Of a stretch of DNA of 64,000 bases, positions 16,062 through 25,028 are shown piece after piece. Source of the stretch: Streptomyces antibioticus (GTDB lineage Bacteria; Actinomycetota; Actinomycetes; Streptomycetales; Streptomycetaceae); contig NZ_KQ948435.1 in assembly GCF_001514065.1 (NCBI RefSeq), positions 62,001 to 126,000 of the forward strand, read 5' to 3'. The notes under the pieces are model-generated. The model ran no database searches, was not told the origin of the DNA, and saw nothing but the letters and a program-made list of their open reading frames with translations. Numbering within the stretch: position 1 is the first letter of the stretch; each line of letters begins with the position of its first letter. The position numbers and the translations under genes were made by a program.

Positions 16062-17099
16062 TCACTCCGTGGGTTCGCCGTGCAGCCGTACCGTGCCGAG
16101 GATCTTCATGATGGTGGAGTCCGGGAGTTCGTCCTTCACACCCGTGGCGCCGTACAGGCTGAACGCCACATAGTCGCCCGCGGAGTTCTTGAACCCGAAC
16201 GTGACCGCCTTGCCGTCGGTCGCGCACTTGCCCTTGCGGGGGGTGTTCTTGGAGCGGGCCCAGGCGATGCTGCCCTCGACGCCGGACGTGGTCGTGAACG
16301 CCTTGGCCTTCTCGTCGTACGTGATGCTCTTCTTGTCCGGCTGCGTGTAGCCGCCGTACACCCACCACGGCACCTGGTTGACCGCGACCTCGTCGGTGTC
16401 CTTGGCGCCGTTCGCGCCCTTGGTGCCCGCGGTGGCGAGGGCGGTGTCCTCGGTGTCACCGTTCTTGTCGTCGTCGGAGGTGCACCACTTCTCCTTCAGG
16501 TACGCGGGCGCCGACATGGTGATGATGGGCTTGTCGCCGGCCTTGGCGTCGTCCTTCTCGAAGCCGATGAGCATGCCCGGCGACTCGACCTTCCAGTCCG
16601 CCGGGACGTCGAAGGCGGTGCCCCACTTGGGGTTGATGACGACCTTCCAGCCGGGGATCGTCGCCTTCTCGGCCTCGCCGCCGCGCGGATTGTCGTCCGA
16701 GCCCGAGGCGGAGGCGCTCGGGTCCGTGGCGGTGGACTTCGACGGGGCCGCCGACTTGCCGTCCTTGCCTGAGCCGCCGTCGGCCTCGTCGTCCTTGTCA
16801 CCCCCGAGCACCAGGAACCCGGTGACACCGGCGGCCACGACGACCGCGAGAGCCGCGACGATCGCGGTCACCTTCGTACGGTTGCCGCCCCCGCCGCTGC
16901 CGCCGCCGGGCGCGGCCTGCGGAACACCCGGCGCGTCCCACTGCGTGGGCGGCTGCGGCGGCTGCTGTGCGTAGGGGTTGTGCTGCTGATAGCCGGGCTG
17001 CTGGTACGGATTGGGTTGCTGGTATCCCGGCTGCTGGTACGGGTTGTTCTGGTCCTGCGGGTTCTGCTCGCCCCCGGGCGGCTGCTGTCCTGGCCACAT
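16062..17099 (-). CDS. Pro/Gln-rich single-pass membrane protein, paralogue 1
   Basis: A 345-residue protein. Residues 1-70 are a cytosolic low-complexity tail with repeated NPYQQPGYQQ units. One transmembrane helix follows near 88-108 (IVAALAVVVAAGVTGFLVLG), then an acidic Ser/Asp linker and an extracytoplasmic domain of about 190 residues beginning GWKVVINPKWGTAFDVPADW. The outer domain has a KWCTSDDD motif and conserved Cys residues. I believe it belongs to a Streptomyces-specific DUF (DUF8017-like, from memory). The start at MWPGQQPPGG is supported by the matching start of its neighbour MWSGERSPGD. Confidence 0.75.
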   Translation of the reverse strand: MWPGQQPPGGEQNPQDQNNPYQQPGYQQPNPYQQPGYQQHNPYAQQPPQPPTQWDAPGVPQAAPGGGSGGGGNRTKVTAIVAALAVVVAAGVTGFLVLGGDKDDEADGGSGKDGKSAAPSKSTATDPSASASGSDDNPRGGEAEKATIPGWKVVINPKWGTAFDVPADWKVESPGMLIGFEKDDAKAGDKPIITMSAPAYLKEKWCTSDDDKNGDTEDTALATAGTKGANGAKDTDEVAVNQVPWWVYGGYTQPDKKSITYDEKAKAFTTTSGVEGSIAWARSKNTPRKGKCATDGKAVTFGFKNSAGDYVAFSLYGATGVKDELPDSTIMKILGTVRLHGEPTE

Positions 17100-17179
17100 G
17101 GGAGGCCACCTTAGTGGCGCGTGTGCATCGGTTCGGTCACCGACCCTTGTCAGGGACGTAGCAAGCGGTACGGGCGCAG

Positions 17180-18094
17180 TCAGGAATCCCTCGGCGTGAA
17201 GACCCGTACCGTGCTCAGCACCTTCTCGACCGTGGCCTGCGGAACCTCGTCCGCCACCCCGCTGGCCCCGACGAACGACCACGAGGCGAAGTCGCCCGCC
17301 CGGTTCGTGAACGCGAAGGTTGTCGCCTTGCCGTCCGAGTCGCACTTGCCCCGCCGTACGACGCCGGAGGACCGCGAGGTGGCGACGCTGCCGGTCAGGC
17401 CGGACGCGGTGCTGAAGGAGGTGACGGGCCCGGTGCTGACCTTCTTCTTGTCGGGCTGGGTGTACAGGCCGTAGACCCAGGCCGCCGAGTCCGCGCGGGC
17501 GATCTCCTCGGTGCCCTGGGCCCCGTTGTTCCCGCGCGAGCCCGCACTGGCCAGCGCGGTGTCCTCCGTACGGCCGTCCTTGTCGTCGTCCGACGAGCAC
17601 CACTGCTTCTTCAGGACGGCGGGCGCCTTCATGGCGACGAGCGGGGTGTCTTCGGGGTCGTCGTTCTCCGCGACGTACGACACCCAGTCGGGCGACTCGA
17701 GCGCCCAGTCCGCGGGGACGTCGAACGCGACCCCCAGGCCCGGGTTGACGACGACCTTCCAGCCGGCCACCGTCGGCTTCTGCTCGCCGGTGGCGCGCGG
17801 GTCGGCGGATGTGGAAGGGGAAGCCGAGGTGGGCGCAGGGTCCGGCCCGGCCTCGTCGTCGCCACCACCGAGCAGCACGGCTCCGGTCACCGTCGCGGCG
17901 ACCACGACGGCCGCGGCCACGGCGATCGCGAGGGCTCTCGTACGACGGTCACGAGGGTCCGGGCCCTGCGGCGCGGGCGGCGGCTGCACGGGGACGGTGT
18001 ACGGGTTCGGCTGCTGGTATCCGGGCTGCCGGTAGGGGTTCGCGTGCTGCTGCGGATCGGTGCCGTCCCCCGGCGAGCGCTCTCCTGACCACAT
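17180..18094 (-). CDS. Pro/Gln-rich single-pass membrane protein, paralogue 2
   Basis: A 304-residue paralogue of the gene downstream. The same architecture is visible: short NPYRQPGYQQPNPY tail, one helix (ALAIAVAAAVVVAATVTGAV), Asp/Ser/Pro linker and an outer domain starting GWKVVVNPGLGVAFDVPADW. Other shared landmarks are KKQWCSSDDDKDG, the segment before WVYGLYTQPDKKK, and the closing VEKVLSTVRV. The two genes are 80 nt apart, same strand, and clearly a tandem duplication followed by divergence. No enzymatic motif; a wall- or septum-associated sensor or scaffold is a guess. A longer start at 18118 is possible. Confidence 0.75.
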   Translation of the reverse strand: MWSGERSPGDGTDPQQHANPYRQPGYQQPNPYTVPVQPPPAPQGPDPRDRRTRALAIAVAAAVVVAATVTGAVLLGGGDDEAGPDPAPTSASPSTSADPRATGEQKPTVAGWKVVVNPGLGVAFDVPADWALESPDWVSYVAENDDPEDTPLVAMKAPAVLKKQWCSSDDDKDGRTEDTALASAGSRGNNGAQGTEEIARADSAAWVYGLYTQPDKKKVSTGPVTSFSTASGLTGSVATSRSSGVVRRGKCDSDGKATTFAFTNRAGDFASWSFVGASGVADEVPQATVEKVLSTVRVFTPRDS

Positions 18095-18165
18095 GGGGCG
18101 CAAGGATACGACGATCATCGCACCGCTCTGGCCAGCAAACGCTACTCATGGGTAACATGCCCGTC

Positions 18166-18618
18166 ATGAGCGCAGACCAGATGTCCATCGGCGAGATGCT
18201 TGCCGCCACGGTGCCCATGGCCCGGACCCTGAACCTCGAGTTCCTGGAGACCACGCCGGAGAAGGCCGTGGTCTCCCTTCCGGACCAGGGCGAGTTCCAC
18301 AACCATGTGGGCGGGCCGCACGCCGGGGCGATGTTCACGCTCGGGGAGTCCGCCAGCGGCGCGATCGTGCTCGCCGCGTTCGGGGACCAGCTCTCGCGTG
18401 CCGTGCCGCTCGCGGTCAGCGCCGAGATCGCCTACAAGAAGCTGGCCATGGGGTCCGTGACGGCCACCGCGACGCTCGGGCGTCCGGCCGCCGACGTCGT
18501 CGCCGAGCTGGACGCGGGGGAGCGCCCCGAGTTCCCGGTGGCGATCGAGATCCGGCGCGGCGACGGCGCGGTGACCGGTGAGATGACCGTGCTCTGGACG
18601 CTGCGGCCCAACGGCTGA
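18166..18618 (+). CDS. Hotdog-fold thioesterase-like protein (DUF4442/PaaI type)
   Basis: About 150 residues. The hotdog core is visible: EFHNHVGGPHAGAMFTLGES, where the HNHVG...H-x-G segment forms the active-site helix of PaaI/DUF4442 proteins, then VPLAVSAEIAYKKLAMGSV and a final strand TGEMTVLWTLRP. Such proteins hydrolyse acyl-CoA or acyl-ACP thioesters; the substrate is unknown. Three in-frame ATGs (18148, 18157, 18166) compete and none has a clear Shine-Dalgarno. I use MSADQMSIGEML. It diverges from paralogue 2 and is followed by a strong terminator. Confidence 0.8.
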   Translation: MSADQMSIGEMLAATVPMARTLNLEFLETTPEKAVVSLPDQGEFHNHVGGPHAGAMFTLGESASGAIVLAAFGDQLSRAVPLAVSAEIAYKKLAMGSVTATATLGRPAADVVAELDAGERPEFPVAIEIRRGDGAVTGEMTVLWTLRPNG

Positions 18619-18640
18619 GCTGCGTCCCCGTAGTCGAGGA

Positions 18641-18678
18641 GGGGCGGATCGGCGCTACGGCGCCGGTCCGCCCCTTTC
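18641..18678 (+). terminator. Intrinsic terminator after the thioesterase gene
   Basis: GGGGCGGA (18641-18648) pairs with TCCGCCCC (18667-18674), with inner GGCGC/GCGCC pairing, and is followed by TTTCGT. It begins 22 nt after the stop codon. Confidence 0.8.
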
Positions 18679-18999
18679 GTCTGTGCATCTGGCGTCAGCG
18701 GCGCGAAGGTTGGAGATTCTGTGTGTCAACCACCCCTCCTCGCACACAACTTGACGTCCCCCCGCCCCGGCGGTTTCGAATGCGGGTGCGGATACCGCCG
18801 GTAACTTTTCTGAATTCACAGCGTTTTGAACTTCGGTCACTCGAACTTCTTGTTTCCCATGATTCGTATGTGCGAAAGTGAGCGCCCCCTGGTGATCGCT
18901 CAGTAGCTGACGCGGCATAGGTATGCACCAATCACGCACCTGCTTTTCCGACGTACGTGTTTTTCCCCGCGCGTCCGCGGCTTGGAAGGAAATGGTTCC
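18679..18999. other. Long, comparatively AT-rich intergenic region upstream of the lectin-fusion gene
   Basis: These 321 nt contain no credible gene. The middle (about 18800-18880) is clearly richer in A/T than its surroundings and carries a direct repeat GAACTTC at 18828-18834 and 18843-18849. That suggests the regulatory region of the following gene. No convincing -10/-35 pair stood out. A purine-rich GGAAGGAA (18984-18991) provides the ribosome-binding site for the GTG at 19000. Confidence 0.4.
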
Positions 19000-20784
19000 G
19001 TGCAATCCCCGTACCCCCCACGACCCCCCTACCCGCCACGCCCAGGAGCGAGCCCCGGGGAGTCCGACCGCAATCTCGTCGCCCAATTGGGCGGAGCCGA
19101 GGGCGGCGCCCGCGCGGTCGCCCTGCTGCTCGCCCGGCATTGGCGGGCGACACATGACTACGCGGTCATCTGCCTGGCCTCGTCGTCCGGTTCGGCCGAA
19201 CTCGTGGCCGCCGCCGCGTTCCACCAGGTGTTCGGCCGCGCGACCGGCGGTGCCGTACGCCCTCAACTCCTGGCCGCCGTACGGGAGACGGTGAAGGACT
19301 GGGCCGCCGAGGACCGTATTTCCGCGGCTCTGCCGGAACTGGGCAAGCCGACCGGAGGGCGCGGACTGCGTGCGGCGCGCGGCGTCACATCCGAAAGGCG
19401 GCAGCTCGCCGAGCGGGCATTCCAGGCGCTTCCCGGAGCCTCCCAATGCCTGTTGTGGCACATCGAGGTCGAGGCCGAGCCCATATCCGTACCCGCCGGT
19501 CTGTTGGGCGTGGACGTCGCCCGCGCGGCGGACGCACTGGAACAGGCCCGCGAGCAATTCCGGCAGGGCTGCGTCCGCGCCCACCGGGAACTCGCGCCCT
19601 CCCAGGAATGCCGCTTCTACAACCGCCTCCTCGACGTCCCGATCCGTCGCGGCGGCGCCTTGTTGCCCGATGTCCAGCAGCATCTGATGGAGTGCCGCTA
19701 CTGCCGGCACGCCGCCGAGCAACTGAGCCATTTCGACGGCGGCCTGGAGGCGCTGCTCGCCGAGACCGTGCTCGGCTGGGGCGCCCGGCGCTACCTCGAC
19801 TCCCGCCCCGGCCGCGGCGGCACCATCCAGACCCCGGTCGCCCGCCCGCGCGGCGGCCGGCACCGCCCCGCACCGGCCCGGCGCCGCGTCGCACCGCGTC
19901 GGCACGTGAAGGCCGTCGCCGTCGTCGGCCTGACCTCCCTGGCCCTGCTGGCGACCGTGCTCGCCGCCCGCGGCTGGTCCACCGACAACGGTGTCCCCGA
20001 ACCGAGCGCCACCTGGGGCGCCCCCAGCGGCCAGGACACCGATCCCTCGGCGCGGCCGGGCCCCGTGAGCTCTCCCTCGGCCGCCTCCGCCACCGACCCC
20101 GTGGAGATCGGACACGGCAGACTCCGCAACCTCACCACCGACCTCTGCCTCGACCTCCAGGGCGGCACGGCCGCCGACGGTGTCCCGGCGGCCCTCGCCG
20201 CCTGCTCCACGGCCGTGTCGCAGCAGTGGTCGTACCAGGACGACGGCCTGCTGCGCAGCCTCGCCGACCCCACGCTCTGCCTCGACTCCGACCCCGGCGG
20301 ACGGGCGGTCGTCCTGGCCGGCTGCCTGGTGCACGCCGGTGAGGTGCAGTACGACCTCACGGTCCGCGGCGAGATCCTGCTGCGCTGGCACAAGGACCGC
20401 GCCCTCGCCTCCGGCGCGGACGGGAAGGTCGTGCTCGTCGACCGGGACGGCGCCGAGGGCCGGCGCTGGGTGCTGGAGACGACGGACTCCGCGGTGACGG
20501 GGGAGCCGCGGAAGAAGAGCGGGCCGGGAGAGAAGGGGAAGAAGACGGTGCCGGAGGAGGAGAAGGGCGACGGCCGTCTCCCTGCCGTGCCGGCACCGCG
20601 GCTGCCCGTCGAACCCCCGAGCGGGGACCGGCCCCAGGGCGACGACCCCGAGCCCTACGAGACGCGGGTGGCGCAGGTAGGTCACCACGCGGAGCCGGAG
20701 ACCGGGGAGGTTCTCCAGGCGCCGGTGGAGGTGTCCGACAAGGTGGGGGCCGTCGTCACGGCTCTCGGTTCCGTCCTGCGCTGA
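19000..20784 (+). CDS. Sigma-like/zinc-finger/transmembrane/ricin-B-lectin fusion protein
   Basis: A 594-residue multidomain protein. Residues 1-20 are Pro-rich. About 30-200 are helical and resemble RNA polymerase sigma regions (SERRQLAERAFQALPGASQC then a helix-turn-helix-like stretch). HLMECRYC (H228, C232, C235) resembles the zinc-binding anti-sigma motif H-x3-C-x2-C. A basic stretch and one transmembrane helix (about 303-325) follow. Residues about 370-485 form a ricin-B carbohydrate-binding domain with the QQW motif and Cys pairs. The final 100 residues are Lys/Glu/Pro-rich. It may link an outer carbohydrate signal to the inside, which is inference. The GTG start has a GGAAGGAA 8 nt upstream. 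Confidence 0.7.
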   Translation: MQSPYPPRPPYPPRPGASPGESDRNLVAQLGGAEGGARAVALLLARHWRATHDYAVICLASSSGSAELVAAAAFHQVFGRATGGAVRPQLLAAVRETVKDWAAEDRISAALPELGKPTGGRGLRAARGVTSERRQLAERAFQALPGASQCLLWHIEVEAEPISVPAGLLGVDVARAADALEQAREQFRQGCVRAHRELAPSQECRFYNRLLDVPIRRGGALLPDVQQHLMECRYCRHAAEQLSHFDGGLEALLAETVLGWGARRYLDSRPGRGGTIQTPVARPRGGRHRPAPARRRVAPRRHVKAVAVVGLTSLALLATVLAARGWSTDNGVPEPSATWGAPSGQDTDPSARPGPVSSPSAASATDPVEIGHGRLRNLTTDLCLDLQGGTAADGVPAALAACSTAVSQQWSYQDDGLLRSLADPTLCLDSDPGGRAVVLAGCLVHAGEVQYDLTVRGEILLRWHKDRALASGADGKVVLVDRDGAEGRRWVLETTDSAVTGEPRKKSGPGEKGKKTVPEEEKGDGRLPAVPAPRLPVEPPSGDRPQGDDPEPYETRVAQVGHHAEPETGEVLQAPVEVSDKVGAVVTALGSVLR

Positions 20785-20789
20785 TCACG

Positions 20790-20816
20790 AGGGCCGTCCC
20801 TTCGGGGGCGGTCCTT
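20790..20816 (+). terminator. Intrinsic terminator after the lectin-fusion gene
   Basis: AGGGCCGTCCC and GGGGCGGTCCT form an 11-bp stem (including two G-T pairs) around a stable TTCG loop, starting about 5 nt after the stop codon and followed by TGTTCATTTC. Confidence 0.75.
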
Positions 20817-20826
20817 GTTCATTTCA

Positions 20827-20855
20827 TTGACACGAGTCACCAGCGGTCATAGTTT
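20827..20855 (+). promoter_or_regulatory. Promoter candidate for the GH3 gene, TTGACA-17-TAGTTT
   Basis: A consensus -35 element TTGACA (20827-20832) is followed after 17 nt by TAGTTT (20850-20855), about 85 nt upstream of the glucosidase ATG. It fits a housekeeping sigma promoter. I see no clear sugar-repressor operator beside it. Confidence 0.5.
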
Positions 20856-20940
20856 TCCCGCCGCGTCCCAGGCGTTTCTGACCCCGCGTCAAGTCCTTCT
20901 TGTCGCACCGTGCGTTCAGATACCGAAGGAGTGACGGCAC

Positions 20941-23403
20941 ATGACCGATACCGCCTCCCGGCGTTCCGCCCTGCGTCTGCTGGGCGGAGCGATCACCGTC
21001 GCCGCGGCGGCCACCGGCAGACTCGCGCCCCCCGCCCATGCCGCGGGCAGACCCGGCCACGGCGCCGGACGCCGGGTCGAACGGCTCCTCGCCAGGCTCA
21101 CCCTCGACGAGAAGATCTCCCTCCTGCACGGCGCCACCGACCCCGCCAGCCTCGGACAGGCGGGCTATGTCCCGGGCGTCGCACGCCTCGGCATCCCTCC
21201 GCTGCGCCTCGCCGACGGCCCCGCCGGCGTCCGCGTGACCCGGCACGCCACCGCCCTGCCCGCCCCCGTGCTGCTGGCCTCCGCCTTCGACCCGGAACTG
21301 GCCCGCCGCTACGGACGCGTCATCGGCCAAGAGGGCCGCGCCCTAGGCCAGGACGTCCTGCTCTCCCCGATGGTCAACGTGATCCGCACCCCGTACGCGG
21401 GCCGCAACTTCGAGACCTTCAGCGAGGACCCGCTGCTCTCCGCCGACCTGGTCGCCGCCGAGATCGAGGGCATCCAGGCCGAGGGCCTCGTCGCGACCGT
21501 CAAGCACTTCGCCCTGAACAACCAGGAGAAGGACCGCATGTCCATCGACGTGCGGGTCGACGAACAGACCCTCCACGAGGTCGAGTTGCGCGGCTTCGAG
21601 GCGGCCGTCGGCAGCGGCACCGGCGCCGTGATGGGCGCGTACAACAAGGTCAACGGCACCTTCGCCTGCGAGAACAGGACGCTGCTCACCGACGTCCTGC
21701 GCGAGCGCTGGGGCTTCGACGGCTGGGTGATGACCGACTGGTTCGCCGCCCACAGCACACGCGAGGCCCTCGCGGCGGGCCTCGACATGGAGATGCCGGA
21801 CGGCACGTACTTCGGTACGGCGCTGAAGACGGCCGTCCGCAACCGCAGCGTGCCCGAGTGGCACGTCGACCGGTCCGTACGCCGCATCCTCACGGTCATG
21901 GACCGCTTCGGCCTCCTCGACGGCACCGCCCCGGCCCGCCCCGAACGCGACGCGCAGGCGGGCGCGGCCGTCGCCCTGGAGGTCGCCAAGGCCGGCGCGA
22001 CCCTGCTGCGCAACGAGCACGGCACCCTGCCGCTGACCGCCGACAGCATCGCCGTCATCGGCCCGACCGGCTCCCTGCCCTTCGTCAGCGGCGGCGGCAG
22101 CGCCCATGTCGTCCCCGACCACGCCGACAGCCCCCTCGACGCCCTCAAGTCCCGCGTGAGGAGGGTGACTTACGCCCTGGGCGAGGACCTCTACGGCAAG
22201 CCGATCCCCGCGTCCGCGATCAGCCCCGCCCTCGACAGCGACGGCCATCAGGTCGGCGCGGGCGAGACGTGGACGTACGACGGCACGCTCACCGTCCCCG
22301 ACGCCGACGAGTGGACCTTCGTCCTTCACTTCACCGGCGCGCCCGCCTCCCGGCCCAAGGTGCTCCTCGACGGCGAGGACCTCTTCCCGGTGCTGCCCGG
22401 CTACGGCGAGTACTTCGCGGGCGGCCTCGTCTCCGCCGCGCCCGACGGACTGCTCGTGCGCCGCAGGACGCTGCAACTGGCCAAGGGCGCACACACGTTG
22501 AAGATCACCGCGCAGGGCGGCGACACCGGACAGACCTTCCGGTTGCGCCGGATCACCGGGGCGACCCGGGCCGCGGACGTCGCCGAGGCGGTGGCGGCGG
22601 CGAAGGGCGCCCGCCAGGTCGTCCTGTTCGCCTACGAGGACGCCACCGAGGGGCAGGACCGCACCACGATCGCCCTCCCCGGCCACCAGGCCCGGCTCAT
22701 CGAGGCCGTCACGGCCGCCAACCCGCGCACCACCGTCGTCCTCAACACCTCCTCCGCCACGTCGATGCCCTGGATGGAGCGCACGGGAGCCGTCCTCCAG
22801 ATGTACTACCCGGGCCAGGAGGGCGCGGCCGCCACCGCCGCCGTCCTGTTCGGCGACACCGACCCCGGCGGCCGGCTCACCCAGTCCTTCCCGACCGACG
22901 ACGACCACCACCCGGTCGCCGGGGACCCGCGCCGCTACCCGGGCGTGGACGGCGTCGAGGAGTACTCGGAAGGCATCCACGTCGGTTACCGCTGGTACGC
23001 CGCCGAGGGCGTACGGCCGCTCTTCCCCTTCGGCCACGGCCTGTCGTACACGACCTTCGCCTACGAGGACCTGTCCGCCGAGGCCCATGGCCACGGTCTC
23101 TCGGTGACCTTCACCGTCCGCAACACCGGCCGCCGGAAAGGAATCGCCGTGCCCCAGGTCTACGTGGGACCGTCCCCGCACCTCCGACTCGACCAGGCGG
23201 TAAGGGTGTTGGGCGGCTATCGCCGGCTCGCCCTGCGAGCGGGGGAGCGCAAGCGGATCACCGTGCGCGTCGCCGCCCGCACCCTGTCCTCCTGGGACCC
23301 GGAACGCCATGACTGGGTGCTCGGAACCGGGCGCCGGGACGTGTGGGTCGGGGCGTCGGCCGGGGATCTGCGGCTGCGGACGCGAGCGGGGGTGGCGCGG
23401 TGA
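20941..23403 (+). CDS. Glycoside hydrolase family 3 beta-glucosidase, Tat-exported, with PA14 insert
   Basis: An 820-residue secreted glycosidase. A twin-arginine signal (SRRSALRLLGG) and AHA cleavage region lie at the N-terminus. The GH3 barrel contains KHFALNNQEKDR near residue 188 and the nucleophile Asp266 in WVMTDWF. The alpha/beta sandwich domain follows, interrupted at about 415-540 by a PA14-type carbohydrate-binding insert. A fibronectin-III-like domain closes the protein. It would release terminal beta-linked glucose or related sugars outside the cell. Its TGA overlaps the ATG of the carboxylesterase by one nucleotide, so the two exported enzymes are probably made together. Confidence 0.92.
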   Translation: MTDTASRRSALRLLGGAITVAAAATGRLAPPAHAAGRPGHGAGRRVERLLARLTLDEKISLLHGATDPASLGQAGYVPGVARLGIPPLRLADGPAGVRVTRHATALPAPVLLASAFDPELARRYGRVIGQEGRALGQDVLLSPMVNVIRTPYAGRNFETFSEDPLLSADLVAAEIEGIQAEGLVATVKHFALNNQEKDRMSIDVRVDEQTLHEVELRGFEAAVGSGTGAVMGAYNKVNGTFACENRTLLTDVLRERWGFDGWVMTDWFAAHSTREALAAGLDMEMPDGTYFGTALKTAVRNRSVPEWHVDRSVRRILTVMDRFGLLDGTAPARPERDAQAGAAVALEVAKAGATLLRNEHGTLPLTADSIAVIGPTGSLPFVSGGGSAHVVPDHADSPLDALKSRVRRVTYALGEDLYGKPIPASAISPALDSDGHQVGAGETWTYDGTLTVPDADEWTFVLHFTGAPASRPKVLLDGEDLFPVLPGYGEYFAGGLVSAAPDGLLVRRRTLQLAKGAHTLKITAQGGDTGQTFRLRRITGATRAADVAEAVAAAKGARQVVLFAYEDATEGQDRTTIALPGHQARLIEAVTAANPRTTVVLNTSSATSMPWMERTGAVLQMYYPGQEGAAATAAVLFGDTDPGGRLTQSFPTDDDHHPVAGDPRRYPGVDGVEEYSEGIHVGYRWYAAEGVRPLFPFGHGLSYTTFAYEDLSAEAHGHGLSVTFTVRNTGRRKGIAVPQVYVGPSPHLRLDQAVRVLGGYRRLALRAGERKRITVRVAARTLSSWDPERHDWVLGTGRRDVWVGASAGDLRLRTRAGVAR

Positions 23404-24950
23404 TGCGCCGGATCGCCGTCGCACTGACGGCACTTGCGGCCTCCCTCGTGCTTCCCGTGTCGGCCCGGGCCGCGTCGGGCGACCCCGTGGTCCGCACCGA
23501 AGCGGGCCGGGTGCGGGGCGAAGTCACCGCCGAGGGACGGCAGTTCCTCGGCATCCCGTACGCCGAGCCGCCGGTCGGAAAGCTGCGCTGGACCGCGCCC
23601 CGGCCGGTCAAGGCCTGGCAAGGGGTCCGCGGGGCACAGGACTTCGGCGACAAGTGTGTCCAGGGCGCGAGTTGGGACCCGGGATACGAGCAGCCCTCGT
23701 ACACCGAGAACTGCCTCGACCTCAACGTCTACGTCCCCGAGGGTGCCCGCCGCAACGCGGTCCTGGTCTGGTTCCACGGCGGCGGCCTCACCGCCGGAGC
23801 CGGTCAGGACATCGTGCCCGACACGTTCGCTCGGCAGACCGGCACGGTCGTCGTGACCGTCAACTACCGCCTCGGCGCCATGGGGTTCCTCGCCACCGCC
23901 GGCCTCGACGACGAGGCGTCCGACGGTGTCTCCGGCAACTTCGGCATGCTCGACCAGCAGGCCGCGCTGCGCTGGGTGCGCGCCAACGTCGGCCGCTTCG
24001 GCGGCGATCCGGGGCGGGTGACCATCGCGGGCGAGTCGGCGGGCGGCCGCTCGGTCTGCACCCAGCTCGCCTCACCCACGAGCAAGGGGCTGTTCCGCGC
24101 GGGCATCATCGAGAGCGGGGCGTACGACGACTGCGCCGCCCGCCCGCACGAGACGGCCGTCGCCCAGGGCGCCGACTTCGCGCGGAAACTGGGCTGCGAC
24201 ACCGTCGCCTGTCTGCGCGGCAAGTCCGCCGCCGACCTCCTCGCCGCCCAGGGCGACTTCGACTGGGGGCCGGTGACCGGCGGGCGCTTCCTGCCGCGGC
24301 AGCCGTCCACCGCGCTGGCCCACGGCGCCTCGGCCGGCGTGCCGGTGATGAACGGCGCGAACCAGGACGAGGGCCGGCTGTTCGCGTTCGCCCGCTTCGA
24401 CCTCAGTGGCAACCCGCTCACGGCCGAGCAGTACCCGAACGTCATGCGGGAGGAGTTCGGCGAGGAGGCCCTCCGGAGCTACCCGCTCGCCGACCAGCAG
24501 TCCCCGACCATCGGCTACGCCACGGCCCTCGGCGACGTGCTCTTCGCCTGCCCGGCGCTCCGGCTCGACGGGGTGCTCGCCGCACGCGGACCGGTCTACG
24601 CGTACGAGTTCGCCGACCGCACCGGGCCGGCCTTCGCCTCGCTGCGCAACCTCGGGACGGACTTCGACTTCGGCGCGACCCATGTCAACGAGGTGCAGTA
24701 CCTCTTCAAGCACTTCGGCCTGGAGTCCCCGCTGAACGCGGAGCAGCGGACGTTGTCCCGGCAGATGGTCCAGTACTGGGGGTCCTTCGTGCGGGGCGGG
24801 GTGCCGCGGGCGGACGGTCAGCCCGCGATGCCCTCCGGCTCCGGGCGGGTGCTCTCGCTGCGGACCGCGTCCGCGGGCGGTAACGCCGTGAGCACGGCCG
24901 TCCACAGCGCGCATCGGTGCAACCTCTGGGACTCGGCCGCCGTCTCCTAA
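23403..24950 (+). CDS. Secreted type-B carboxylesterase
   Basis: A 515-residue esterase with a Sec-type signal peptide (MRRIAVALTALAASLVL, cleavage after ARA). Family landmarks: FLGIPYAEPPVGKLRW near residue 55, ENCLDLNVYVP near residue 105, the oxyanion hole WFHGGGLTAG and the nucleophile Ser212 in GESAGG. The acid is in NQDEGRLF and the His in THVNEVQYLF. It hydrolyses carboxylic esters, but the real substrate is unknown. Start and preceding stop overlap (TGATG). Coupling to a GH3 enzyme suggests joint attack on acylated glycosides, an inference. A perfect 13-bp hairpin follows the gene. Confidence 0.92.
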   Translation: MRRIAVALTALAASLVLPVSARAASGDPVVRTEAGRVRGEVTAEGRQFLGIPYAEPPVGKLRWTAPRPVKAWQGVRGAQDFGDKCVQGASWDPGYEQPSYTENCLDLNVYVPEGARRNAVLVWFHGGGLTAGAGQDIVPDTFARQTGTVVVTVNYRLGAMGFLATAGLDDEASDGVSGNFGMLDQQAALRWVRANVGRFGGDPGRVTIAGESAGGRSVCTQLASPTSKGLFRAGIIESGAYDDCAARPHETAVAQGADFARKLGCDTVACLRGKSAADLLAAQGDFDWGPVTGGRFLPRQPSTALAHGASAGVPVMNGANQDEGRLFAFARFDLSGNPLTAEQYPNVMREEFGEEALRSYPLADQQSPTIGYATALGDVLFACPALRLDGVLAARGPVYAYEFADRTGPAFASLRNLGTDFDFGATHVNEVQYLFKHFGLESPLNAEQRTLSRQMVQYWGSFVRGGVPRADGQPAMPSGSGRVLSLRTASAGGNAVSTAVHSAHRCNLWDSAAVS

Positions 24951-24961
24951 CGGGTAGGCTT

Positions 24962-24991
24962 CCGGCGCACGCTCCCGCGAGCGTGCGCCGG
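24962..24991 (+). terminator. Perfect 13-bp hairpin after the esterase gene
   Basis: CCGGCGCACGCTC (24962-24974) and GAGCGTGCGCCGG (24979-24991) pair without mismatch around a 4-nt loop, 12 nt after the stop codon. No T-run follows, which is common for actinobacterial terminators. Confidence 0.7.
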
Positions 24992-25028
24992 GATCACACG
25001 GGATCACAGGACACGGGAGGAACCGGCG

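Noticed and set aside
18760..18800. tRNA-like T-loop TTCGAAT
   Set aside because: The flanking bases cannot form a T stem, and no acceptor or anticodon arm surrounds it.
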